Below, piece by piece: positions 1 to 11,346 of a stretch of DNA of 64,000 bases. Source of the stretch: Sisyra terminalis (lineage: Eukaryota > Arthropoda > Insecta > Neuroptera > Sisyridae); NCBI GenBank assembly GCA_958496175.1, contig OY292276.1:60463080-60527079 (forward strand). The letters run 5' to 3'. Both the position numbers and the translations under genes were made by a program. The number at the start of each line of letters is the position of its first letter. Positions within the stretch are counted from its first letter, which is position 1. The notes under the pieces are model-generated. The model saw nothing but the letters and a program-made list of their open reading frames with translations, was not told the DNA's origin and ran no database searches.

Positions 1-195
1 TTGCTTTGTGAATCATCTCAAAGCAATTACGGAGTGATCCAAACTACTTGATGACCACTGAGGAAGATTGCTTGGCAATCGAAATACGTAACAAATATTT
101 TTGTTTGACCTTCTGTTCAAATTTATTAAATTAATATTATTATATTAAATTACATACTAGATAAATTGGACCGCAATATATTCCATATATTGTAT
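1..195 (+). mobile_element. dispersed stem-loop repeat, Penelope-terminus-like
   Basis: Contains CACTGAGGAAGATTGC, the loop, GCAATCGAAATACGTAAC, then AATTGGACCGCAATATATTC and TATTGTATACACA. It follows the order of the other copies. CTGAGGA plus a stem plus GAAA resembles a hammerhead ribozyme core (see findings). Confidence 0.55.
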
Positions 196-221
196 ACACA
201 TTACATAATATTATTTATTTT

Positions 222-643
222 AAGTAGGATAGAGGGGGAGGGTATCACCGTAATGTGACATCGTGTGACAAGGAGTAGGTGGGGGGGGGTCAAAAGCTTT
301 GTGACGTCACATGTTCAAATTTAAACTACTAAAACACGAAATTTATATGTGAATAAAAAATTTAAAAATTCCTAACTACCTAGTCGTTTTTTCTTTTTTT
401 TATCAGAAATAATTGACTTTATGTTGATTTTATTGAAGATTGTTTAATAAAAATAAGAAAAAAAATTAAAACAACTGTTTTCTTTTGATTATTTTTTTAA
501 ATACATGTATAAGTTTGAAAAATGTGTGACGTCACATCAGGGGGGAGGGGGTTCTAAAAATGTGACAACCTGCGACAAGAACGGGGTGAGGGTAGGGATT
601 TTAAAGTTCTAAAATTGGTGTGACGTAATTTATGGATGGCCCC
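222..643. mobile_element. terminal-inverted-repeat element (ACGTCA family), left end worn
   Basis: Right end reads TGTGACGTAATTTATGGAT followed by GGCCCC; internal GTGACGTCACAT blocks occur in inverted order. A complete relative is at 17963-18340. Superfamily not assigned. Confidence 0.6.
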
Positions 644-698
644 TTAATATGAAGTAGATGATGTTATTGTGATTTATATTGTGTACTTCATATTAAGG
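644..698. repeat. hairpin next to the ACGTCA-family element
   Basis: CTTAATATGAAGTA and its exact inverse TACTTCATATTAAG flank a 27-bp spacer. Confidence 0.6.
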
Positions 699-765
699 TA
701 ATTTAACAGGTAATTTAATTAGTAATGTTTTGAAGGATTTTATTTAGAAGCTATATTATATTTAG

Positions 766-803
766 AAGCCTGTTGAAGGTCTAATAAAAGACCGAAACGT
801 TTT
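766..803 (+). other. stem-loop with hammerhead-like layout
   Basis: CCTGTTGA, then GGTCT, a short loop, AGACC and GAAACGTTTT. It has the same layout as the stem-loops at 21685 and 18811, but the core carries U for A (CUGUUGA). Confidence 0.45.
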
Positions 804-972
804 ACTAAATTAATAATTAGTATATGGATCTACATCCTTTCATGTCCACTATCCTACTAAAAATAAATAAAATTATTGGTCAAGTTTCAATTTACAATTG
901 CTTGACACCAACTTCAAAAACTTACGATTTTATCTTTGTTAATTATTTGATTTATATATTATAAAAAAAATG

Positions 973-1194
973 GGCTCAAGTCCATTTTAGCACACCCACA
1001 ATCTGGCAACGCATTTTCAACTTTGTTTTTAATTTAATTCGCGATTAAATCGGTCCATAATGAATACTTAGCCTCAAAGAGAGAATTATACCATATTAGA
1101 ATTAAATCATCAAAAAAATCGCGAATAGAATAAAAAAACAAAATCGAAAATGCAAGGTTGCCAGATTGTGGGTGTTCTAAAATGGAGTTGAACC
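973..1194. mobile_element. inverted-repeat MITE in CASK intron
   Basis: Arms of about 45 bp (CCCACAATCTGGCAAC on the left, GTTGCCAGATTGTGGG on the right) enclose an AT-rich loop. It ends 126 bp before a CASK exon. Confidence 0.65.
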
Positions 1195-1319
1195 AAAAAA
1201 TGTTTATATTAACATACAGGGTACCTCTGTAAGTTGACCAAAGAATATTAATCAAAATCACGTGAAAGCATTTGAAATTGTTGTAAAATATTTATTAATA
1301 TATATATTTTTTTTTGTAG

Positions 1320-1432
1320 GGGGCCTTTTAGTCTTGTTCGAAGATGTATTCATCGCCAAACAGGACAACAATTTGCCGTAAAAATCGTCGATGTAGCCCG
1401 ATTTACGTCCAGTCCTGGACTTAGTACGTCTG
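1320..1432 (+). CDS. CASK: CASK exon a (glycine-rich loop and VAIK region)
   Basis: First CASK exon in the window; the upstream exon with the start codon is not present. A polypyrimidine tract ending in TAG precedes it and GTAAGT follows it. The first base completes a codon started upstream and the exon ends one base into a codon. It encodes [20 protein letters not shown] and continues [17 protein letters not shown], matching the start of the CaMK-like domain of CASK, including the end of the glycine-rich loop and the AVK lysine that binds nucleotide. CASK is a membrane-associated guanylate kinase scaffold at synapses and cell junctions that links Mint, Veli and neurexin-type partners. Identification is from remembered family sequence, not a search, but residue-level agreement is high. 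Confidence 0.95.
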
Positions 1433-2550
1433 GTAAGTTTTTCTTTTTTTTATACTTTTTTTTCCCAATAAAAATTGAATGATTTACTGAAAAAAAGTAT
1501 TAATCAATGCTGCAACATATTTGTTTCAAAACTTTATCCTTTCTAAGGCCATGGTCCCATGGTTCTGGGTCCATATTTTATCTTAAGTCTTATATGGTGC
1601 TTCTTGACCAATTCAGAACCCAATTTAAATTTTCAAGTTTAGTATTCCAATAACACGTGGAGCAATTTTCTGACGAAAATTCGCTTTTTCCTTGATCTTA
1701 TTTTATAAAAAAATCTCAATCAATTTTGCTTGCCAGGCTATAAAGCATAGGGATTTAACCTCCGGAATTGTCCACTTTTGAGATATAAATTTCACATCTG
1801 GCTCCTATGGATAGTGGCTTTTAGATATATCACTTCCATTTCAAATCCTTTGCTATTCTTTCAAAAAATGTACCTAAAAATATTTTACGAATAATTAATT
1901 TAAAAAATGTTCATGGAAATTACAATTTGGAGTAAACATAATGCTTATATGATAGGAGAAAATGTTATCATGCATATTATACAGTGACATTGGGAATTGA
2001 AGTTTTGAATTTTTCCCATATTTCTTTCTTTATTGTTTGTTATTCGATGTAATGTTATTTTAAACGTTTCTGACATAATATGACTTTGAGGCATTCGCTT
2101 TAAGAGGAAATAAAATATAAAAGTTTATAGCCAACATTTTTCATTCGCTAAATTGATCGAAATTCAAGTTATGTACTTATGCAGTCAGTGGGTGGGATTT
2201 TATGACATTTACAATTTTTAAAGAATTTCACTATTTTTTAATGAATAGGGATTGATTTTAGGATCGGATTTATATTCCAGGCTGTAGCCTATGGGCTCGT
2301 ACTATTCATTTACTTAATTACACTAATATAACTTAATACTTAATATAAGGTCATAAAATTTATACAAAGTTGCTATTTATGTAAAAATTGCATAATTTTT
2401 ACGTTATTTAAATTTTTACGATGTTATTGCGTTTACCATACGAACTCACGTGTGTATCGCTGGTAGTATACTTACTAGGGATTGCGGTATTTCCAATACC
2501 AGCATTTTAAGCCATTTATCCAATTCTGAAAATTTCATGGATTTTATATT
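1433..2550. other. CASK intron start, nothing recognised
   Basis: AT-rich intron sequence after the GTAAGT donor. I see no gene, tandem repeat or terminal inverted repeat here. Confidence 0.5.
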
Positions 2551-2559
2551 TTTAACATA

Positions 2560-3050
2560 TTTTTTTTTAATTTTAATTAAATAACTTAGGACCTGTAAAA
2601 AATATCAAAAACTTCTATAGAGATAAGTTATAGGAAAAAAAGTGCTCTACAAAAAATGTCTTATAAAATTTTCTCATATAATTAGTAGTTGCGTCAAAAA
2701 ATTGAAAAAATATTAAAATTTCTCTTTAGTTCAACTTTGATCTCGAATAACTTTTGAAGGAATAAATATATCCAAATCTTGTCGGAGACCTTTTTTGTAG
2801 ATCGTTCAATTTCTTACAAGAATACACTTTGGTTATTCCGAAACATTGTCACTAACGTGAGCTATAAAATTCCAAAGTGCAAGAGAATATTGTTCCCATG
2901 TTATTTAAATGGAAAATCGAAATTTGCGATGCGGCACCTTTTAATATTAATATTAAGAGCTTAAACTTTCTCAGGATTTTTTTTTTGTAGTTCCCAACAA
3001 TATTTTCGATATAATTAAGAAAAAAAAATCATCATTTTTTTTGAAGCAGT
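2560..3050. mobile_element. half of foldback family 1
   Basis: Contains the family 1 blocks in order: GACCTGTAAAAAATATCAAA, GCTCTACAAAAAATGTC, AATAACTTTTGAAGGAATAA, GACCTTTTTTGTAGATCGTT, and an end with AATTAAGAAAAAAAATCATC. Translated frames in this repeat recur in other copies only because the DNA is conserved; I see no coding evidence. Confidence 0.65.
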
Positions 3051-3779
3051 CGATATTTCAATATTTTGTAGAATTTTTTAAAATTATTTCCACAATCATA
3101 TTGGTTTTTATGTCACTCGAACGGGTGCAATTAATTGGGCTGTAAATAGAAAGTTTAATTTAAAAAATGTCTTTTTATAAATACAATGAGTTTAAAAATG
3201 AAATAAAAAATACTAACCAATTCGAATTGGATCAAGTATATAGAAAATTTCCTTTAAATTTTTAATCCATAAATCTTTCCACAATCAGAAAAGTTCAGTA
3301 GAATTATCGAAAATGATAACACTTGTGTTGATAGGGAAAAGCAATTGTCTTTTGAATAAAAATTAGAGTTATTGATAACTAAAAAAATTCAACAAATTAA
3401 AATACAATATAGAAATCAGTTATAACCATTTTCCGTCCGACAGTATTCCATATATTTTTGGATATGAAGAATTTAGAAGTAAATACCTGGAAAAATATAT
3501 CGTGCCTTGCTAATAGTACCACCAAATAGCGGAAATGCAGCTTTTAGACATTTAAATACATATGATACTTGCTATTCCTTTTATTTTTTATGATTCTTAC
3601 TACTTATACCATTACTATTTATTAATTATAAATGTTTTTTTGAGATATTTACTCTCTTTACAAACCCTTGTGGTTCCTTTTTTAAAATTCCTTCTATCGG
3701 TATTAAAACTAGTATCTCGGCATTAAAATCTAAAAATATCAGTATTAAACTTTTGGTCCGGTATTGCACATTATTAATA

Positions 3780-6040
3780 CTTACTATGGTTTTATGGTAC
3801 TATGGTTTTTGGAGGTTGCATGCAATTTACAACTTAATTGCCTTTTAATATGTATTTTCTAATATTTATATACCTATGTCGATCAATCTACAACAGAAAT
3901 ATGTTCAATTTGTAATTTATACGTAATTTATGCGATTTTAAAATCCAAATCCAGTAGCACCAGGTATGTACTGGTTTAATTATAACCGCAAAAATATTTC
4001 AATTAATTACATTGAATCCATTGATTTTTGTCCGATTTTTCCATAAACATGTTAATATTTTCATTAATTTGCCCAATATTTGTCCCTAAAATGAATAATA
4101 AATGATTAATATTGTAAATTTTTATTAATATTCTCTTACCCGACCACATGGAAAATCATAACCTTAACAAAATGAAAAATGAAGTTAAATATACTTTCAT
4201 GGGCTGTAATTAAGGAATAACATAGATCAACATAATAAAAGATATTGGAACATTGTCGACGAGGAATAAAAGTGTGGATATTTATTTCGGATGTGAGGTT
4301 ATATTCAACTGGTTTCCTAAATCAATGGGGAATATCTAGTTTATCTTTGTTTAAAGCATTTAATTCTCTATAAACTTAACTTTATTTAACTACGTCAAAC
4401 ACATGTTGGTGTTAATGGCGTCTGAAAATAAGGAAATAAGTTTGAGGTATAATTCCTTGGCAGGATTTTGATAAATAAAGGAATTTAGTAATTATTTTCA
4501 ATTGAATTTAATTAAAAAAAAATGTGAAATTGTTACATAGTTATTGATAGTTATTAACTGGCAACTTATTATTGCACTTGACGTAGTTTTATCAAGGAAC
4601 TGATATGATTATGAAATATTTCCAAATGACATTTTAAGGTGTCAAATAATCATCGATAATGATCAGGTAAAGTTATGTAAGGATCTAAAATGACTTTTTA
4701 ATGCAAGGAATTCCATTAATGTTGGTAACATTGTAGTTTGGTTCTCCCCATGTAACTTCAACCGAAGACGGTGCAAAGTCGTCCAGCATTTTTTGCAAAT
4801 TATCGCAAATCCATGGATTGTCGGATAAATCAATGCGGGCCAGATGTTTTAGACTTCTCAAAAGGGTTGGAACATTCAAATCAGAGAGCAAATTTTGCGC
4901 CAAATATAATTCATGAAGCTTGGGTGCACCTTTGAGCACCGTTGGATCGAATTTGGTTATTTGGTTACCGCTGAGTTGGAGCTGGATTAGAGCGTCGCAT
5001 TGGAAATCGGCCACGGTTGTAATTTGGTTGAAGTTGAGATTTAATTGTTGAAGATTTTTGGCTTGGTAGCACGATTGCGTTGATGTTAAATTGTTGTATT
5101 GGAGTTTTAGATCAGTTAAGTAGACATACTCGTCGAAGAGGTCATCGTACATGGTGGCGATTTGGTTCTGGGAAAAGTCCAAGTACATGACCCGTTCCGC
5201 TCCGATTAATTTATAGTAGGATGTGATGGATCTAAGGGACCCGCCGCTGAGATCCAACTGAAGTAATTGATCCACTCCGAGGAATGCTTTCGTTTGAATT
5301 TCCCGAAGATTTGAACCACTAATCATGACGATGTTTAATTGAGGTGCACCCACGATCACACCCGATTCCAATTGAACCAATCGACTGTTGAAAATTTGAA
5401 GGGAACCAAGTTGAGTTAAATTCATGAAAATTTTCGGTTGAATCGATTCCAGAGGAACGTTGTTAAACTCCAACATTTGCAATGGGATTCCCGTGAAGAT
5501 GTCCGTGTCGAGAGTGGTAAAAGGACAGTGATCAAAAGTCAACGACGCCAATTGTGTGAACATTTTAAACGTGTGCGGCACAAATGATGTGATTTCGGTT
5601 TCCAGAAAATAAATCATGAAAGTTTGACTGGCCATTCCAGCTGAAAATTCGGTCATGTCTAATTGGCCAACCTGGCCTCCGTTCCAGGTCAAATCGGTGG
5701 GGACTTGATCTGCCGGAAAATTTTCATAGTACCTTTGCACTTCTGCCGTTGTGGTTCCGTTGCACACTGTTTGGTTGTACGACGTAGTGCATCCCGAATT
5801 ATCGTTGAAATTGTCGATTTTTGTGGCAATTGTCGCCACCTGGACGGCGACTAGAAGCACGACAATTTGTTTCATTTTTCCCGTGCAAAGAAATCCTACG
5901 AACTGAATTGAAGTTTTCATTATTTTGCCTTTTTTCAACCTTTTTGATTTTTCCTATCAATTTTTTTATCTTACATGATATCGTTATCTGAAAAAATAAT
6001 AGAATTTCTATCAAAAAATTGGATGACAATTTTTTTTTAA
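3780..6040. repeat. segmental duplication, copy 1 (with LRR gene)
   Basis: About 2.2 kb including the LRR gene at 4685-5875 and both flanks is repeated at about 8665-10927 with a nearly constant offset of 4.88-4.90 kb. Small indels explain the drift. Confidence 0.85.
4685..5875 (-). CDS. secreted leucine-rich-repeat protein, tandem copy 1
   Basis: Intronless gene for a 396-residue protein. I chose the methionine at 5875 because it matches the start of copy 2 and opens a signal peptide (MKQIVVLLVAVQVATIATK). An upstream in-frame methionine would add 21 residues with no counterpart. After an N-terminal cysteine pair (CTTSYNQTVC) come about ten leucine-rich repeats, with units such as LPQLNLNFNQ-type LxxLxLxxNxI. 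A C-terminal cap follows, with paired cysteines around DNPWICDNLQ and the final GIPC. No transmembrane segment follows the repeats, so secretion is likely. It lies in a CASK intron on the opposite strand. Its ligand and role are unknown. Confidence 0.9.
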   Translation of the reverse strand: MKQIVVLLVAVQVATIATKIDNFNDNSGCTTSYNQTVCNGTTTAEVQRYYENFPADQVPTDLTWNGGQVGQLDMTEFSAGMASQTFMIYFLETEITSFVPHTFKMFTQLASLTFDHCPFTTLDTDIFTGIPLQMLEFNNVPLESIQPKIFMNLTQLGSLQIFNSRLVQLESGVIVGAPQLNIVMISGSNLREIQTKAFLGVDQLLQLDLSGGSLRSITSYYKLIGAERVMYLDFSQNQIATMYDDLFDEYVYLTDLKLQYNNLTSTQSCYQAKNLQQLNLNFNQITTVADFQCDALIQLQLSGNQITKFDPTVLKGAPKLHELYLAQNLLSDLNVPTLLRSLKHLARIDLSDNPWICDNLQKMLDDFAPSSVEVTWGEPNYNVTNINGIPCIKKSF

Positions 6041-6261
6041 GTTTATAAAGTATTTTAAAAGTAGAGGACCCGGTGAACTTTATACCATTTAAAATTGAAT
6101 TGCGAAAATTAATTGATATGGATATAATAAAATACGCATACCTACGCTTAATTATATCAAATTAAGTGCATTTTCTAAATATATATTTTATTTTACCTCG
6201 AAATTGTATTATTTTTTCGACCTATTCCCACCTAAGGTCGCCATTAGTCAAGGGACTAGAT

Positions 6262-6612
6262 CAGAGTTCCCCAAACTTTTTTGTGTCGTAGACCCCTTGC
6301 CATGTTTTTCCGTGTTGGGTAGACCCCCTACTTACCTGATATTGATTTCCTGTAAATTTCTAACTGCAGTGAAGTTTAGTATTAAAACCTTAATGTAAAA
6401 ACATAGGTACTTTTATAACTTCATAGGTACTTTTATAAATAATGTGTATGTCTTGATATTATAAGATAGTATGATGTAAGTAAATAGGTACTATCAGTGT
6501 ATGTGTTGAGATCCACTAACGTGGACCCCCAAATTTTTTTTCGCTGACGTAGACCCCTTGCAGGTTGTCACAGACTCCTAGGGGTCGATATAGACCACTT
6601 TGGAAATCACTG
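6262..6612. mobile_element. hAT-type MITE with 8-bp target duplication
   Basis: Imperfect terminal inverted repeats (CAGAGTTCCCCAAAC and GTTTGGAAATCACTG-like) are flanked by perfect 8-bp direct repeats GACTAGAT at 6254-6261 and 6613-6620. No coding sequence. Confidence 0.75.
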
Positions 6613-6834
6613 GACTAGATGCTTATTGAGAATGTTTTTTATCTTTTAACACTTCAGCACATAATTAAGGTGGTTCACCTTTCTGAATAATTGCAATGTT
6701 GCTTTTTGAATAGGCTACAATGATGTCCCAATCTTATTCTGGTAATTATTTTCATCCTTTCTGTGCTATAGTGGGGATTTAACCATAATTTTAATTTACC
6801 GATAGCTAGGCTATATTAAAGGCTCTGGAAAAAC

Positions 6835-7767
6835 CACAGATCACCTCTAAATGGATCTAGGAGTGCAATAAATCTTTACAACCCTGACTAAACTTGGGAT
6901 AGGAACCTTGGGATAATGAAAAGGCTGACGCCCTTGTCCGGAAAGGATCTCAATCATTCTTCACCAGGTCTACAGCTTGTACGTGGAGTTACAAGATCGA
7001 CAGGAATGGATTTTCAAAAACCACTGCATAAAATGGAAAAACACTACCGGGCAAAAGTACAGTTAAAAAGTGATGGGAAAGTCATCACAGAAATACTTGA
7101 TCTTACACGGAAACAGTAGCGGGTCTTATAACCCCGACCACTGTGGAATAAAAGAGCACCTCCATACAATGGAATTGCATATGGATGACCCAAAATGCCG
7201 GTTTTATCAAGAAAAAGATGCACCGGTTATGACGTTATAAGGAAATGTGGTATTTTGAATCAAAAGACTTCTAAATCTAAGAAGGAAGGACATCAAAACG
7301 CTGGTAGGCCTACCGACAGGACACTGCAATTTGAGGAAACATCTCCAAACTATAGGGAAGAACACAGTGGCGTGGAAGATGAAACTGCCTTTGACTGCCC
7401 AGCCATGACTCAAAGTCGTCTCAACTCGCTTGGTCCACCCGGACATAAGCTGGGGAACATACACAGAGATCCCGTTGACTGGATTCTGCTAAGATTTATA
7501 TCAGAAACAGACCTGACCAACTGGAACTGAAATTAAACTGGGGCGCAATAGTCCTTGTAGGACGCAGCGCAGGAGAACTCTCATGAGAGGCCCCCAGATC
7601 AAAGGAAAAAAAAGAAGGTACTTCGAATGAATGGAACTATGAAGAACAGTCCTGGAACTGAAATTGTCGGAAAGCACCTGGTGCGACGAGTGCTGCTTGG
7701 TCTTCATTATGTGAAGTAGGGACCCAATAAGCACAATACTCCTGGAAGTTGCAGTGTTAAGACTCAA
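6835..7767 (+). pseudogene. decayed LINE retrotransposon, 3' end of the RT polyprotein
   Basis: Broken frames spell the tail of a non-LTR retrotransposon polyprotein with an RNase H-like end. Pieces include KCRFYQEKDAPVMTL, then LVGLPTGHCNLRKHLQTIG, then in another frame GVEDETAFDCPAMTQSRL and ILLRFISETDL. The TGHCxLxxHL...EDETAFxxxCPAxxxxR...LLRFI order is the familiar Jockey/R1-type C terminus. At least two frameshifts and several stops make it non-functional. A hAT element (7776-8455) is inserted directly after it. Confidence 0.7.
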
Positions 7768-7775
7768 CTAACCAC

Positions 7776-8455
7776 CAGTGGCGTAGCTAGATAACCAAGG
7801 ACCCTGGAGCAAATTAAAAAATGGGGCCCCACTGCTATGTAAACTGATTAGGTTTTATCAAATAAAAATATGAAATTACCAAATACTTTAAAAATGCTAA
7901 GCTACTTAAGGTCTTTTTTGTGCACTGCAGGGCAGGTAATAAAAATATTAAATAGTACCAACATAAAGTACAATTAATACTTGGTGTAGGTTTGGCTAAT
8001 AAACACGAAATAGGAGAAGATTCAAGGGTTTATTATATAAAGGTCTGCCCTACCAACTGACTAAATATCAATTATATTTACAATTTTTTCCCAGCTTTAG
8101 TGTCCGCAAAAGTATCAATAACTTCGTTCAAATCCAGGCTTGATGCAGTTTTGTTTTCAATTGCTATTAGCGATAAATATCGGAGTCGAGTTTGGCACAT
8201 ATTACTTCTTAAATAATTTGTTATTATTTTTAATTTTCTGCTGCAGAAGTGACAGGAATTGTAAAGAATAATAACATTGCTGTAAATACTTCCGTTAGGT
8301 GGCATTCTAGCACTCCATATTTGCTCATTATTTCCTTAAATAATTGGTGAAATTCCAACTGAATTTCCAAAAGTTCAGTTCGATCGAGATTTCTGGTAAG
8401 GATTCGAGGGCCCCGGGGCACTGCCCCGCCTAGCTCCTAGGTGGCTACGCCACTG
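7776..8455 (-). mobile_element. hAT element with internally deleted transposase
   Basis: Ends CAGTGGCGTAGCTAG and its inverse (CTAGGTGGCTACGCCACTG) are flanked by a perfect 8-bp target duplication, CTAACCAC, at 7768-7775 and 8456-8463. That is the hAT signature. On the - strand, frames at about 8421-8230 and 8230-8082 encode the end of a hAT transposase: IPVTSAAEN followed by KLKIITNYLRSNMCQTRLRY and LSLIAIE, the C-terminal dimerisation region (cf. SAERSFSxLKxIKxYLR). A frameshift lies between the two frames, and the N-terminal part is missing, so it is non-autonomous. Confidence 0.85.
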
Positions 8456-8664
8456 CTAACCACATCCTGGAAAACCCAAGTTAATCAAAAAAAAAAGAAG
8501 AAAAAATATAGATAATTTCGTTGATAATATTTACCATGGATTATTCTATAAATAGTCAAAAACTATTTTCTTTTGGTTTGTGAAGGAAATTAAGTCAGAG
8601 ATCAGTACAAGATTTAAGAACATTTTTGTTATAATAAAAGTTCCAAATCCTTGCCTACACTTAC

Positions 8665-10927
8665 AGTTTGTAATGGTACTATGGTTTTTGGGGGCCGCAT
8701 GAAAGTTACTACTTAATTGCCTTTTAATATGGTATATATTTTTTAATATTCATATTCCTAAGTCGATTAATTTACAACAAATATGTTCAATTTGTAATTT
8801 ATGCATCCATTGGAGTATGGCAACGCCCTTTTGAGGCAATTACCCCAAGTTCATTAGCACCAGATATTTCCGTACTGGTTTGATTATAACCGCAAAAATA
8901 TTTCAATTAATTACATTGAATCCATTGAATTTTATCGGTGTTTTTCCATAAACATGTTAATATTTTTATTAACTTGCCCAAAATGTCCCTTAAAAATGAA
9001 TAATAAATTATTAATATTGTAAATTTTTATTAATATTCTCTTACCCGACCACATGGAAAATCATAACCTTAACAAAATGAAAAATGAAGTTTATTTTACT
9101 TTCATGGGTTGAAATTAAGGAATAACATAGATCGACATAATAAAAGGTATTGGAACATTGTCGTCGAGGAATAATAGTGTGGATATTTATTTCGGATGTG
9201 AGGTTATATTCAACTGGTTTCCTAAATCAATGGGGAATATCTAGTTTATCTTTGTTTAAAGCATTTATTTCTCTATAAACTTAACTTTATTTAACTACGT
9301 CAAACACATGTTGGTGTTAATGGCGTCTGAAAATAAGGAAATAAGCTTAAGGTATAATTCTTTGTCAGGATTTTGATAAATAAAGTAATTTAGTAATTAA
9401 GTTCAATTGAATTTAATTAAAAAAAATGTGAATTTTTTTACATAGTTATTAACTGGCAACTTATTATTGTATTTGACGTAGTTTTATCAAGGAACTGATA
9501 TGATTGTGAAATATTTTCAAATGACATTTTAAGGTGTCAAATAATCATCGATAATGATCAGGTAAAGTTATGTAAGGATCTAAAATGAGTTTTTAATGCA
9601 AGGAATTCCATTAATGTTGGTAACATTGTAGTTTGGTTCTCCCCATGTAACTTCAACCGAAGACGGTGTAAAGTCGTCCAGCATTTTTTGCAAATTATCG
9701 CAAATCCATTGATTGTCGGATAAATCAATGCGGACCAAGTTGGTTAGAGTGGTCAAAAGAGTTGGAACATCCAAATCGGACAGCAAGTTTTGTGCCAAAT
9801 ATAATTCATGAAGTTTGGGTGCACCTTTGAGCACGGTTGGATCGAATTTGGTTATTTGGTTACCGCTGAGTTGGAGCTGGATTAGAGCGTCGCATTGGAA
9901 ATCGGCCACGGTTGTGATTTGGTTGAAGTTGAGATTTAATTGTTGGAGATTGTTGGCTTGGTAGCACGATTGCGTTGATTTCAAATTGTTGGATTGCAGG
10001 TTTAAATCGGTCAGGTAGTCATATTTGACGAAGAGGTCATCGGGCAAGGTGGCGATTTGGTTGTGGGAAAAGTCCAAGTACATGATTCGTTCCGTTCCGA
10101 TTAGTTGATCGGAGGATGTGATGGCAGTGAGAGATCCACCACTGAGATCCAATTGATATAAGCTATCCACTCCGAGGAATGCTTTCGGTTGAATTTCCCG
10201 AAGATTTGAACCACTAATCTGGATGGTGTTTAGTTGAGGTGCCACCGCGATCATAGCCGATTCCAGTTGAACCAATCGGCTGTTGAAAATTTGAAGGGAA
10301 CCAAGTTGAAACAAATTCGTGAGAATTTTCGGTTGAATCGATTCCAGAGGAACGTTGTTGAACATCAACATTTGCAATGGAATTCCCGTGAAGATGTCCG
10401 TGTCGAGAGTGGTAAAAGGACATTGATCAAAAGTCAACGAGGCCAATTGTTTGAACATTTTAAATGTATGCGGTACAAATGCTGTGATTTCGGTTTCAGT
10501 GAAACAAATCAGGGCGGTCTGACGGGCCGTTACAGCCGGAAAATCGGTCAGGTTTAATGTACCAACCTCGCCTCCGTTCCAGGTCAAGTAGGTGGGGACC
10601 TGACCTGCCGGAAAGTTTTCATAGTACTCTTGCACTTCCGCCGTTGTGGTTCCGTTGCACACTGTTTGGTTGTACGACGTAGTGCATCCCGAATTGTCGT
10701 TGAAATTGTCGATTTTTGTGGCAATTGTCGCCACCAAAACGGCGACTAGAAGTACCAGAATTTGTTTCATTTTTCCCGTGCAAAGAAATCCTACGAACTG
10801 AATTGAGGATTTGATATTTTGGGAATTTTTGACTCTTGAGTTTTCCTATCAATTTTTTTATCTTAAGTGATACAGTTATCTAAAGAATATAAGGATTTCT
10901 ATCCAAAGATTGGATGGATTTTTTTTG
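8665..10927. repeat. segmental duplication, copy 2 (with LRR gene)
   Basis: Second copy of the duplicated 2.2-kb block. Both copies begin near ATGGTACTATGGTTTTTGG and end upstream of the gene in a T-rich run. The 2.6 kb between copies is occupied by two hAT elements and a LINE remnant. Confidence 0.85.
9580..10770 (-). CDS. secreted leucine-rich-repeat protein, tandem copy 2
   Basis: Intronless, 396 residues, same length as the copy at 4685-5875 and colinear with it throughout. It starts MKQILVLLVAVLVATIATK, a clear signal peptide, followed by the CTTSYNQTVC cysteine pair, about ten leucine-rich repeats and the same cysteine-bearing cap (DNQWICDNLQ...GIPC). Most residues are identical to copy 1. 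Differences cluster in the middle repeats on predicted surface positions, which could mean ligand diversification. Flanking non-coding DNA is duplicated with it, so the duplication is recent. No frameshift or stop is seen in either copy. Confidence 0.9.
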   Translation of the reverse strand: MKQILVLLVAVLVATIATKIDNFNDNSGCTTSYNQTVCNGTTTAEVQEYYENFPAGQVPTYLTWNGGEVGTLNLTDFPAVTARQTALICFTETEITAFVPHTFKMFKQLASLTFDQCPFTTLDTDIFTGIPLQMLMFNNVPLESIQPKILTNLFQLGSLQIFNSRLVQLESAMIAVAPQLNTIQISGSNLREIQPKAFLGVDSLYQLDLSGGSLTAITSSDQLIGTERIMYLDFSHNQIATLPDDLFVKYDYLTDLNLQSNNLKSTQSCYQANNLQQLNLNFNQITTVADFQCDALIQLQLSGNQITKFDPTVLKGAPKLHELYLAQNLLSDLDVPTLLTTLTNLVRIDLSDNQWICDNLQKMLDDFTPSSVEVTWGEPNYNVTNINGIPCIKNSF

Positions 10928-11012
10928 TAAATTATTCTTGTATCTAACTTTATGTCCATTGCATCTACCTGCTTCCAGCTTGTATCTGGTGAAGGTCTTC
11001 TGATCCAGAATA

Positions 11013-11346
11013 GGGGCCGTTCATAAAATACGTCACGCTCAAATAAGCTTTTTCTGACCCCCTTCCTCCGCATTGTCACGCTGTGTCATACTTTCTGTGT
11101 GAAATTTTTGGAAATATTTCGTCACAAAACTAAGACCCCTCCCTGAATATGATAAATTTCAATTAAAAGTACACAAATTTCTATATATTTAATATTTACT
11201 AAATACGAAATGAATGACTTTTTATCATAATAAAAATTGAAAAAGAGAAATAGTCGAAAGACCCTCCGCCCCCTCTGTCACATCTTGTCACACTCAGCAA
11301 GACCCCTTCCCCCCACTTGTATGGGAACGTATTTTATGAACGGCCC
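11013..11346. mobile_element. terminal-inverted-repeat MITE
   Basis: Starts GGGGCCGTTCATAAAATACG and ends ACGTATTTTATGAACGGCCC, a near-perfect inverted pair. G-rich and TGTCACA-containing interior resembles the 17963-18340 family but the ends differ. Non-coding. Confidence 0.75.

Noticed and set aside
2779..2964. Short frame with VDRSIFYKN...RNIVTNVSYKIPK-type peptide, recurring near 16747, 45893 and 61380
   Set aside because: It follows foldback family 1 DNA exactly, occurs in both orientations and ends arbitrarily. Conservation is at the DNA level, so it is not a gene.
6916..7119. Stand-alone small gene at 6.9-7.5 kb
   Set aside because: The frames are pieces of one decayed LINE polyprotein with frameshifts.
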